This document shows positions 7,625 to 15,724 of a stretch of DNA of 20,725 bases, in pieces. The notes under the pieces are model-generated. The model was not told the origin of the DNA, did not search any database, and worked only from the letters and a program-made list of their open reading frames with translations. Made by a program: the position numbers and the translations under genes. Each line of letters starts with the position of its first letter. The stretch's first letter is position 1. The DNA comes from an uncultured Ruminococcus sp. (GTDB lineage Bacteria; Bacillota; Clostridia; Oscillospirales; Ruminococcaceae). Where the stretch lies: positions 1-20,725 of the forward strand of contig CAMWXM010000015.1 in NCBI GenBank assembly GCA_947178195.1, read 5' to 3'.

Positions 7625-7653
7625 TTGATTTTTTAAATATTAACTGCTATACT
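7625..7653 (+). promoter_or_regulatory. Predicted autoinduced promoter of the agrD-agrB-(RHS) operon
   Basis: TTGATT (7625-7630) and TATACT (7648-7653) are 17 bases apart. A TG element one base before the -10 makes it an extended -10 promoter. It lies directly downstream of the paired repeats and gives a leader of about 40 bases to the agrD start. Confidence 0.65.
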
Positions 7654-7698
7654 GAAAATACAAGATATTTTGAAAATTTTAACAGGAGGTTAGAAAAA

Positions 7699-7851
7699 AT
7701 GCGTGATAAGAAAAACATAAAAAAAGGTTTACTGACCGGTATGGCTATGGCAGCAAAGAAAACATCGCAGCTCAGCGCTGGACAGGCATGCATGTGGTGG
7801 AATTATGATCCCAAAATGCCCAAGTCTGTAAAGAAAATGCGTAAATTCTGA
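7699..7851 (+). CDS. agrD: Cyclic-lactone autoinducer peptide precursor (AgrD-like)
   Basis: A 50-residue peptide from ATG 7699 with AGGAGG (7684-7689) 9 bases upstream; the longer in-frame reading from 7564 would start inside the terminator. The layout is that of AgrD precursors: a basic amphipathic N-terminal leader (MRDKKNIKKGLLTGMAMAAK), a core with one Cys (SAGQACMWWNYDPK), and a charged tail (MPKSVKKMRKF) recognised by AgrB. In clostridial relatives a five-residue ring starts at the Cys, which here would be CMWWN closed by a thiolactone, with YDPK-MP matching the usual Y-x-P-x-x-P follower. The ring boundary is inference. The stop codon overlaps the agrB ATG by one base, so the precursor and its processing enzyme are made together. 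Confidence 0.88.
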   Translation: MRDKKNIKKGLLTGMAMAAKKTSQLSAGQACMWWNYDPKMPKSVKKMRKF

Positions 7852-8438
7852 TGCTTGAAAGGTTATCGGAAAAATTTACAGGGAAGCTAATTCAAGCCGG
7901 AATTATATCCGAAAAAGATACAGACGTGTATGCTTACGGTTTTTTTCAATCGGTTATGATGATTCTGAACATTGTGACGACATTGATTTTAGGAATCGTG
8001 TTTCAGCTTATTATTCCCTGCATTCTTCTTAATCTGGCATACATTCCAATCAGGACTAATGCCGGAGGGCATCATGCGAGCAGTCCTTTTAAATGCTATG
8101 TTAATTCCACAATTATTATTGTCGTTTTGCTTTCCATAATCAAATGGGTTGCCATCCCCATTTTAATATCAATTGTAATTCTTGCTGTTTCAAGCGCTGT
8201 AATAATTATTTTAGCACCGGTTGAAACAGAAAATAACCCGTTAGACGAGGAAGAAAAACGTGTATATAGAAAACGTGCCATAGTTATATTAGGAATTGAA
8301 ATTGTTATATTCATAATTTCTTTGATTTTAAACAAAAATTTAATTGCTGAAATAATCTCACTAGGACTGCTTACAGAATGTCTTATGCTGATAATAGGTT
8401 GTGTGAAAAATCATAATCTGTTAAGGCTGAAAAAGTGA
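7851..8438 (+). CDS. agrB: Accessory gene regulator B, AIP-processing membrane endopeptidase
   Basis: A 195-residue, multi-spanning membrane protein of the usual AgrB length. The signature RTNAGGHHASSPFKC is present. H75 and C82 have the same seven-residue spacing as the catalytic His and Cys of Staphylococcus aureus AgrB, and R68 fits the conserved Arg ahead of them. AgrB removes the C-terminal tail of AgrD and forms the thiolactone at the membrane. The ATG at 7851 overlaps the agrD stop (TGATG), so translation is coupled. The presence of agrD, agrB, kinase and regulator makes the quorum-sensing circuit complete. The gene ends at the base of a hairpin that leads into the giant RHS gene. Confidence 0.93.
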   Translation: MLERLSEKFTGKLIQAGIISEKDTDVYAYGFFQSVMMILNIVTTLILGIVFQLIIPCILLNLAYIPIRTNAGGHHASSPFKCYVNSTIIIVVLLSIIKWVAIPILISIVILAVSSAVIIILAPVETENNPLDEEEKRVYRKRAIVILGIEIVIFIISLILNKNLIAEIISLGLLTECLMLIIGCVKNHNLLRLKK

Positions 8439-8480
8439 AAATATAGGACTATATATTACAAATATAGTTCCTGTATTTTC
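8437..8480 (+). terminator. Weak hairpin between agrB and the RHS gene (possible attenuator)
   Basis: GAAAATATAGGACTATAT pairs with ATATAGTTCCTGTATTTTC with one G-T pair and one bulged A. Only a broken T tract (TATTTTC) ends it, so readthrough is plausible. There is no clear promoter between it and the RHS start 45 bases later. Confidence 0.55.
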
Positions 8481-8524
8481 ATAAAATAAAAATGTCGATT
8501 TATGACGAAATAAGGAGGAAATTA

Positions 8525-11500
8525 ATGAACAAAAAATTCAGACGAATAGTTTCAGGCGTTTTGTCGGTGATGTTCGTAGGACAAGTCATGATCTACGGCG
8601 ATGGCAATTCTCGTGGCATAGCTCATGCGGAAACTATCGCAGGAATCAAGGAATCTTTGCAGCTTTCTAAGAATGCTGATAAGCTTCAGAAAGAATTTGA
8701 AAATGCTGTGGACGGACTGGGCGAAGTAGAATATTTCGGATCGCCCGAATCCGGTATAATGATGATGAACGAAATTGCTGAAAGCAGAGCAGTAAAAGCA
8801 AGCGGATTGACAATATCAGGAAAGGTAGAAAAAGGCGGTCAGAAAACAGCGGATGACACGCCTATTTTTATACGCATTTTTAACGGCGACTGGGCAGAAA
8901 TCAATTCTAAAGAGATTTCTGACGGAGAAAGTTTCAGCGTAGGCGCAGGCGGATCGGACGTATATCACGTTAAATTCGAGTGCGATGGTTATCTGCCGTT
9001 TTACCTTAAGGATTTCGGAACAGGTTCATATCAGGTAGGTTCGGGAGATTCGTGGGATACCGTAACCCTTGTTCCGGGAGATACCACATGGAACGAGGAA
9101 AATGACAATCAGTGGAGCGATGATGTGCTTAATGCTGCCGATTCAGCGTATGTAAAAAGCTGTCTTGGAGCGACCCGTGGGGACAGCGATTTCAATCCAA
9201 GCATGGACGCAGACGGGGATAATGTCATAAGTCAAGCAGATTTAAATGCGTTTTGTGCCTTTTATGAAAATCTTGGCGATAAGGAATATGAATTACCGCA
9301 GGATATTCAGGATTTAGATATAAATCTTGACGGCGTTATCAACGATACTGATTACAAGCTTTTAGAGGATTCAGGCGCGTCCGAGGAAGAATTGGCAGCG
9401 TTTAAAAGCGAGTTAAGCGGCGTTCGTCAGACGGATACATGGGTTTACATTTACAACCATGAAATGACAGGCGACATAACCGTAAATAAGGACGATTATG
9501 AAAAAGGCCTTGCCAAGATAAATGCGGCCACAAAGAAGCGTGGTCGTTCCGAAAATTACTTCGAGTATATGGACAAGGACGATAACGGGACAATTGAAAA
9601 CTACGATGTTTCATGGTTCTCCGAAGCGTATAAAGCCTACGGCGACCTTGACTGGGATCACGCTTTCAAGAGAAACATGAAAGTTCTTGCAGGAGGCGAA
9701 TTCCCATACAGCTTTAATCTTCACGATACAAATCTTGACCTCAACGGTCAGACTATAGGCGTAGCAGATTGTATGTCTTTCACAACAGATATGCCGCAGT
9801 TCTGGTCAGGTGACGGTGCGACTCTTGACATCAATGGCGGCTATCTGGACATTCAAAATAACCTTGTTTTCAGAACAGCTTCACCTGATGGATGGAACGG
9901 CAATACAGGACAGTTGATGAATCTCAACGGCGGTCAAGTTGTAATTGGACAGCATTTTGATTTCGGTCAGGCTAACTGTTATGACACGATTCTGATGACA
10001 AATGCTGCCGACAGGCTTTATGTAGGCGGCAACTGGACTTACATAACCAATCAGGATATGCAGGGCAAATGGACTGCCGGACAGATAAGATTTGCAGGAC
10101 CGACATGGGAAGTTAACGAACATTCCGGTCATAAGTCAGTTTATTCCTCCGGTCAGCATATCATAATTTTCGGTTATGACGGGGGTAAGCAGACAATTCT
10201 CTGGGACAACCCCGAAACCTACATCGACAACGAGGACGGCAGCTACAATACTGATCGCCGCTTGAATTTCGATTATGAGTATGGTATCCTTGTAACTAAG
10301 GAATTTACGGAGGAAAACTTCTGGTTCAGACCATGGTGGAGACCATACGATCTTCCCGATTACACTCTTTACCGTAAAGGTTGGGAAATCGGCGACGGCG
10401 TACATATCGCAACCGGTAACTATACCAAATCCTTCACAGATTTAAGCATTGCATCTCCCGGAGTAAAATCTGATTTTGTAAGAACCTACAATTCCATGAG
10501 TGATGAAGAAGGCTCATTTGGTATCGGCTGGGATTTCAATATTGACGTAAGTAAAATTGTGATTCCTGCAAAAGGTTATTATCAGGTTGTACTTCCAGAT
10601 GGCTCTAATACTACATTTAAGGACGATGGCAACGGTGGATTTGAGTGTCTGAACGCTCACAGCAAAATGACAAAATCGGGCAGTGAGTATACCGTTACAA
10701 ACGCAGCTCAGTCCCAGTATCACTTTAATTCCGACGGAGAACTTGACTGGGTAAAGGACGCAAATGGCAATAGGCTTGAAATTTCTGCAAAGAAAAATAA
10801 TCAGAGAATCGTCACCGATTCAACAAAAAGAACCTACAAAATTTATTACAACGGCAATTCTGAGCATTCCCGTGTAACAAAAATTGAAGATACTTCCGGC
10901 AACAGAACTGTTACATATCAGTACAATGGTGATTTCCAATTGGTATCTGCAACAAGCGTATCGGGTGGTACTGAAAAATACGAATACGATGGCAAAGGCA
11001 GACTTTGCAAGATCACAAACTGCTATGACGAGATGACCGATCAGATAGTTTACAACGACAACGGTTCTGTAAACTGGCTGACAAATTCTGCTGGTCTTAA
11101 GCAGGAATACACCTATGACAAGGCATTCAAGCAGACAGGTCTGAAGGAATTTGATGGTGACAAGCTTGTAAAAACTTTCACTTACGATTATGATGAAAAG
11201 TACGCTGTTAAGACAAACAAGGTAGAAACCGATGGTCAGACATACGACGTTGACAAGATTACCTACAACATGGTCGACGATGAAAACAAGTATGACGAGA
11301 TCAAGGAAAGCGTTGATATCATGGGTAACAAAACCCAATATGAACGTGATGGAAACGGCAATGTTACCAAGACTATCAATCCTGATGGCACTTTCACTTT
11401 AGCAAGATACAACGATAAAAATATGCCTCTTGTTCAGGTTGACGAGAACAATAATGTTGTTATAAACGAGTATGACAATTCAGGCGTAAACGTACTGAAA

Positions 11501-14500
11501 AAGTATCAGAGTCTTCACGCAGTTTCTAACGCTGCTGACCTTGTGAAGAATAATTTTAATCTCAGCAGTCTTGATTACACAGACTACGCAATGACAGTTT
11601 ATGACTACTATCCAGCAAGTGATGCCGGCGAAATAGAAGGTCTTATACGCACAATTACAGACCCTGAAGGGCATGTGATCGAATACAAATACGGTTCTTC
11701 CGGCAATGAAAAAGGACTTCCTATCAAAAAAGACATCAAGGACGGAAATACAGTTGTAAACTCAGTAGAGTATGAGTACAATTCACAGCTTCAGGTATCG
11801 AAGGAAAAAACAAGCGTTTATATTTCTAATGAACCTTCAAAAAATATTTACGCAGTTAAAGAATACGAATATGACAAGTTCAACAACGTTACAAAGATTA
11901 AAGATTTTGGCACAGGTTCAACTGCTGCGGTAACCATTTCCGAGTATGACAAGCTCAGCAGAAAAACTGCTGAATATTCTCCGAATTTCTCATCTAATAA
12001 GAGTCACGGAACATTGGCTACCTACTATCCAAGCGGCGCTGTAAAAACTCAGACCGACGCACTTGGAAATGTAACTTCCTTCAAATATGACGCATACGGC
12101 AACGCTATTGAAAAGACCAATCCAGACGGTACGATTAATATTACAGAATACGACGGTTTACAGCGTGAAAAGGCTGCATATTTCAAGGCTAAATCTGACG
12201 CTGAAAAGCAGATTTTAACATCAACTGCATATGAATTTGAAAGTGGAAAACTAAGAACGATCAAGACCACATATATCACCGCTGAAAAGCAAGTTGTAAC
12301 AGAAACTCTTGCAGACTTCAGAGGCAATGCAGTCGAAGAAAAGACCAACGGCGAAGTAAAGCGCAAAAATGCATATTACGCAAACGGACAGCTTAAAAGT
12401 CAGACTGACGCACTTGGAAATACCACAAAATACGAGTATAACTACCTCAACAAGCTGACCAAAACCGAAGCTCCGCTTGATGACAAAAATACTTCTGTTA
12501 CAATAAATGAATATGACAAAAACGGCAATGTTATCAAGACGATTCAGAACGTAGACAATAACAAAAATAGCGTTACCCAGAACAGCTATAACGCAATGGG
12601 ACTGCTTGAAAAGGTAACTCTCAGCGACGGTACTGCAAAAGGCGAGAAAAATATTTCCAAGTATTTTTACAATAACGCAGGCGTTCAAGTCAAGATGTAT
12701 ACCGGTATGTCTTCCGAATCTGATACTTCATATCTGGCAACAGAATATGAGTATGATAATTGGCTCAGAGCAGTCAGAACTACCGACAGCACAGGTTACA
12801 ACTCAGGTACGATAACCTACGATCTTAACGGAAATGTTCTGACAAACACAGACGCAAACGGCAATATTACAACAAATACTTACGATGCGCTCAACCGTGT
12901 AATTTCTTCAAAAACAACTAATTCAAAGGATTCTTCAAAGAATGTCAGCAAGTCTTACGAATATGACAATATGGGAAGAGTCAAGAAATCTGTAAGCAAC
13001 GGTCTTACAACAAATACAATTTACGACGATCTTGGCAGAAAATATACCGAAACAGAAGCTGACGGAAACGGCTACTCCATTTTCAGAGGATATTTTTATG
13101 AAGGTATTTCACCATATGTAAGAGAAGAACTTACGGGTCAGTATCATTTATTGTTCTATTCAGATAAGACTTACGAATATGACAGTGAAATGCGTATCGT
13201 TAAGGTCAAGGAATCAGGCGAGGAGACTGTATCCTACACCTATGATAAGAACGGAAACAAGAAGTCTGAGACACTTGCAAATGGCGTAGTTTCGACTTAT
13301 ACCTACAACAAGGCAAACAGAATTACAAAAATCGAAAACAAAAAAGGCAATAGTGACATATCCAGCTACGAATATTCATATTATTTTGATGGTTCTGACG
13401 CTTGCAAAGTGCGCAATGAAAATGGTATAATGGAAACAACATCATACGAATATGATGGTCTGAAAAGACTGACTGAGGAGTCTGTTAAGGTTGGAAACAA
13501 AACTTCTGACACTTATTCATACGAGTATGACGATTATGGCAACCGTTCCAAGATGACGGCAACAGGTACAGAAAACTATGAAACTGTTTACGAATATTCA
13601 GTAAATGGAAAGTACACTGCACTGCTTCAGAAGGAAACAAAAACTGTTGAAGATGAGAATGCTCTCAAGCTTCAGGATAATGTTAAGCAGACAGTTTATA
13701 CCTACGATTCCAACGGAAATCAGGTTAAGAAAGTTGCTGACGGCAAGACAGAAACAAACACTTACGACGGTCTGAATCAGCTTATCGGATTTACAGATGG
13801 CGAAACGACTGCAAGCTACAAGTACAATGTTTCAGGTCTGAGATATGAAAAGACTGTTGACGGTCAGACAATTAATCACGTCTGGGACGGCAGCAAGCAG
13901 ATCATTGCGGACGTTATCGACAATCAGTTCTACGAGGCGGACTGCTATATCCGTGGCACAAATCTTGTCGCTAAGTACAACTACAGAAACGGTGATAAGT
14001 CTGAGTACACTTACTATACTCAGAATGCTCATGGCGATGTTGTAAATCTTACTGATAAAGACGGTAAGGTAACTAAGAGTTACAAGTATGATGCATTTGG
14101 TGTTGAAAAGAATATTGACAAAAATGATACAAATGCATTCCGTTACTGTGGTGAGTACTATGATACTGAAACGGGTACAGTTTATCTCAGAGCAAGGTAT
14201 TACAATCCAACCACCGGCAGATTTATTTCAAGGGATAGCTTTGCTGGTAAATTAAATGATCCTCTTAGCCTTAACCTCTATACTTATTGTCATAATAACC
14301 CCATAAGATACATTGATCCCAGTGGGCATAGTATAATATCTAATGCAATTAATAATGTTAAAAAAGCCGTTCAGAATAAGATATCATCTACACAAAAAGC
14401 CATCAGCAATGCAGCAAATAACATTGCAAATTATGCTAAGAATGCTTTAACTAATGCTAAAATTTCTAATTCGGATGTGGATAATAAAAATAATTCTGGC

Positions 14501-15052
14501 GCACCAGGGTGTAGTCTAACAAGCTGCCGTGATGGATGTGGATGTGCTGCTCATAATGGCAATAACACGAAAAAAACATATAAAGATTATGTATCGAAAA
14601 TAGGATTTATGGAATCCACTGACAATTATCAATCTGAAAACGAATATGGGTGTATGGGCAGATATCAAATGGAAGATTCAGCATTAATAGAAGCTGGATA
14701 TATGGACTTTGATAATAATTGGACAGAGTATGCTATGTCTAAGGGGGTTGATAGTAAAAATGCGTTTTTGAATAACCCGTCTGCTCAAGACGATGCCTTT
14801 AACCGTTTCAATAAAAAACTGTGGAAATATATTGTTAATTATGGCTTTGATTCATATATTGGAACGGAATTTAATGGAACTGGAGTTACCATAACACATT
14901 CGGGGTTATTGGCAGCTTGCCACCTTGTAGGCGTTGGAAGTATGGACACAGCTTTTAATAATGGTACAAATCCAGTAGATGGAAATGGAACACCAGCTTC
15001 AGAGTATATGGATGCTTTATACGGCTATGATATATCAGAGGTGATGAATTGA
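8525..15052 (+). CDS. Giant secreted RHS/YD-repeat polymorphic toxin with lysozyme-like C-terminal tip
   Basis: A 2175-residue protein. ATG 8525 has AAGGAGG (8512-8518) 6 bases upstream; the in-frame ATG 8492 lacks one. Residues 1-35 are a Sec signal peptide (basic MNKKFRR, hydrophobic core, AHA cleavage site before ETIAG). Residues about 200-365 hold dockerin/EF-hand-like loops (DADGDNVISQADLN, DINLDGVINDTDY, DKDDNGTIENYD). About 395-580 is a beta-rich domain, then an RHS-start domain (GDGVHIATGNYTKSFTDLSI, near 622). Dozens of YD repeats follow to about 1825. The RHS-associated core (QNAHGDVVNLTD to YIDPSGH) ends at 1935, where such shells are normally self-cleaved. The tip (1936-2175) has a Cys cluster (C1996, C2001, C2005, C2007) and a domain resembling lysozyme-like peptidoglycan hydrolases of phage-tail and effector proteins: likely catalytic E2030 in MESTDNY, GRYQ at 2045-2048, FLNNPSAQDDAFNRF, THSGLLAACHLVGVG and GNGTPASEYM. 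It probably attacks the cell wall of neighbours. Self-lysis or cell-wall remodelling for transfer is the alternative. Confidence 0.88.
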   Translation: MNKKFRRIVSGVLSVMFVGQVMIYGDGNSRGIAHAETIAGIKESLQLSKNADKLQKEFENAVDGLGEVEYFGSPESGIMMMNEIAESRAVKASGLTISGKVEKGGQKTADDTPIFIRIFNGDWAEINSKEISDGESFSVGAGGSDVYHVKFECDGYLPFYLKDFGTGSYQVGSGDSWDTVTLVPGDTTWNEENDNQWSDDVLNAADSAYVKSCLGATRGDSDFNPSMDADGDNVISQADLNAFCAFYENLGDKEYELPQDIQDLDINLDGVINDTDYKLLEDSGASEEELAAFKSELSGVRQTDTWVYIYNHEMTGDITVNKDDYEKGLAKINAATKKRGRSENYFEYMDKDDNGTIENYDVSWFSEAYKAYGDLDWDHAFKRNMKVLAGGEFPYSFNLHDTNLDLNGQTIGVADCMSFTTDMPQFWSGDGATLDINGGYLDIQNNLVFRTASPDGWNGNTGQLMNLNGGQVVIGQHFDFGQANCYDTILMTNAADRLYVGGNWTYITNQDMQGKWTAGQIRFAGPTWEVNEHSGHKSVYSSGQHIIIFGYDGGKQTILWDNPETYIDNEDGSYNTDRRLNFDYEYGILVTKEFTEENFWFRPWWRPYDLPDYTLYRKGWEIGDGVHIATGNYTKSFTDLSIASPGVKSDFVRTYNSMSDEEGSFGIGWDFNIDVSKIVIPAKGYYQVVLPDGSNTTFKDDGNGGFECLNAHSKMTKSGSEYTVTNAAQSQYHFNSDGELDWVKDANGNRLEISAKKNNQRIVTDSTKRTYKIYYNGNSEHSRVTKIEDTSGNRTVTYQYNGDFQLVSATSVSGGTEKYEYDGKGRLCKITNCYDEMTDQIVYNDNGSVNWLTNSAGLKQEYTYDKAFKQTGLKEFDGDKLVKTFTYDYDEKYAVKTNKVETDGQTYDVDKITYNMVDDENKYDEIKESVDIMGNKTQYERDGNGNVTKTINPDGTFTLARYNDKNMPLVQVDENNNVVINEYDNSGVNVLKKYQSLHAVSNAADLVKNNFNLSSLDYTDYAMTVYDYYPASDAGEIEGLIRTITDPEGHVIEYKYGSSGNEKGLPIKKDIKDGNTVVNSVEYEYNSQLQVSKEKTSVYISNEPSKNIYAVKEYEYDKFNNVTKIKDFGTGSTAAVTISEYDKLSRKTAEYSPNFSSNKSHGTLATYYPSGAVKTQTDALGNVTSFKYDAYGNAIEKTNPDGTINITEYDGLQREKAAYFKAKSDAEKQILTSTAYEFESGKLRTIKTTYITAEKQVVTETLADFRGNAVEEKTNGEVKRKNAYYANGQLKSQTDALGNTTKYEYNYLNKLTKTEAPLDDKNTSVTINEYDKNGNVIKTIQNVDNNKNSVTQNSYNAMGLLEKVTLSDGTAKGEKNISKYFYNNAGVQVKMYTGMSSESDTSYLATEYEYDNWLRAVRTTDSTGYNSGTITYDLNGNVLTNTDANGNITTNTYDALNRVISSKTTNSKDSSKNVSKSYEYDNMGRVKKSVSNGLTTNTIYDDLGRKYTETEADGNGYSIFRGYFYEGISPYVREELTGQYHLLFYSDKTYEYDSEMRIVKVKESGEETVSYTYDKNGNKKSETLANGVVSTYTYNKANRITKIENKKGNSDISSYEYSYYFDGSDACKVRNENGIMETTSYEYDGLKRLTEESVKVGNKTSDTYSYEYDDYGNRSKMTATGTENYETVYEYSVNGKYTALLQKETKTVEDENALKLQDNVKQTVYTYDSNGNQVKKVADGKTETNTYDGLNQLIGFTDGETTASYKYNVSGLRYEKTVDGQTINHVWDGSKQIIADVIDNQFYEADCYIRGTNLVAKYNYRNGDKSEYTYYTQNAHGDVVNLTDKDGKVTKSYKYDAFGVEKNIDKNDTNAFRYCGEYYDTETGTVYLRARYYNPTTGRFISRDSFAGKLNDPLSLNLYTYCHNNPIRYIDPSGHSIISNAINNVKKAVQNKISSTQKAISNAANNIANYAKNALTNAKISNSDVDNKNNSGAPGCSLTSCRDGCGCAAHNGNNTKKTYKDYVSKIGFMESTDNYQSENEYGCMGRYQMEDSALIEAGYMDFDNNWTEYAMSKGVDSKNAFLNNPSAQDDAFNRFNKKLWKYIVNYGFDSYIGTEFNGTGVTITHSGLLAACHLVGVGSMDTAFNNGTNPVDGNGTPASEYMDALYGYDISEVMN

Positions 15053-15684
15053 TATTTAACAAAAAAAAACTTTGGCTTATAATTTTATTATTTACTTTTA
15101 TTGTTTTATTTATTATAGCTAATATTTTAGTTTCAAGAGCAATAATTCGTGAAAAAAAAGATATTACTTCGTCTTTTCAAGAGGCGGAAAACATTTCGAA
15201 TACATCAGTTGTTGAAACTACCAAAATAGCTTATGATGATAATATAGACTCGCAGAAAATTGAAGTAGCTGGATTTTCATATAATGTTGAAAAATTCTCG
15301 ACTGCTGCAATTCCAAATAGAAACTTACAAAAGCTTTCTTTTGAAGAAGGTAATGAAGATTGTAAATTGATACGAGAATATGAAGCAAAGAACAATATAA
15401 ATCATATTGAGGAATGTCCAATTGCAACAGTTCGATCAGACTTAAACAATGACCAAAATGATGAAATAATTGCGTTTATTAAAAATTCCTTTTTTTGTGG
15501 AGCACACGGTAATGGTGCTGTTTTAGTATACGAAACAAACGACGAAAAAATAAAAAATAGAATCATTATTGAGCCAGTAATATCAAATCTGGATATCTTA
15601 AACAAGACATTTTCTGTTGCTTTCTTTAATAATCAAGTATGTGCGTTTTATATTGAAGGAAAAATTATATTCTTTTCATTATAA
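15049..15684 (+). CDS. Membrane-anchored extracellular protein, candidate immunity protein
   Basis: A 211-residue protein read from TTG 15049, which overlaps the RHS stop by four bases (TTGA). The ribosome site GAGG (15038-15041) lies 7 bases upstream. Residues about 7-31 form one strong membrane segment after a Lys-rich start (FNKKK), giving an N-in, C-out topology. The outer domain contains a motif of the type SDLNNDQNDEIIAFIKNSFFCGAHG, seen in exported proteins of unknown function. I do not recognise a named family. Position directly behind a toxin tip, tight coupling, and exposure on the wall side of the membrane are what an inhibitor of a peptidoglycan hydrolase would need. Immunity is therefore a good inference but unproven. 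The base composition is distinctly AT-rich, like the toxin tip and unlike the RHS body, suggesting that tip and immunity gene moved in together. Confidence 0.65.
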   Translation: MIFNKKKLWLIILLFTFIVLFIIANILVSRAIIREKKDITSSFQEAENISNTSVVETTKIAYDDNIDSQKIEVAGFSYNVEKFSTAAIPNRNLQKLSFEEGNEDCKLIREYEAKNNINHIEECPIATVRSDLNNDQNDEIIAFIKNSFFCGAHGNGAVLVYETNDEKIKNRIIIEPVISNLDILNKTFSVAFFNNQVCAFYIEGKIIFFSL

Positions 15685-15693
15685 TAAGTTCAT

Positions 15694-15720
15694 AAAAATC
15701 AATCTTTTAATTTGATTTTT
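15694..15720 (+). terminator. Terminator after the candidate immunity gene
   Basis: AAAAATCAA (15694-15702) pairs with TTGATTTTT (15712-15720) around a 9-base loop, with the T tract built into the 3' arm. It marks the likely end of the toxin operon. Confidence 0.65.
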
Positions 15721-15724
15721 TACT

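Noticed and set aside
8492..8524. Upstream ATG of the RHS gene
   Set aside because: It would put the ribosome site inside the coding region and spoil the signal peptide. ATG 8525 has AAGGAGG 6 bases upstream.
10820..11338. 172-codon reverse-strand ORF within the RHS gene
   Set aside because: It is the antisense shadow of YD-repeat codons. It has no ribosome site and a low-complexity Val/Ile/Cys composition, as do the other reverse frames across 9400-14050.
12040..12450. Repeated DNA such as GACGCACTTGGAAAT in the RHS gene as a CRISPR or mobile repeat
   Set aside because: The copies are in frame, diverged and encode TDALGN-type YD-repeat motifs, so they are explained by the protein repeats.
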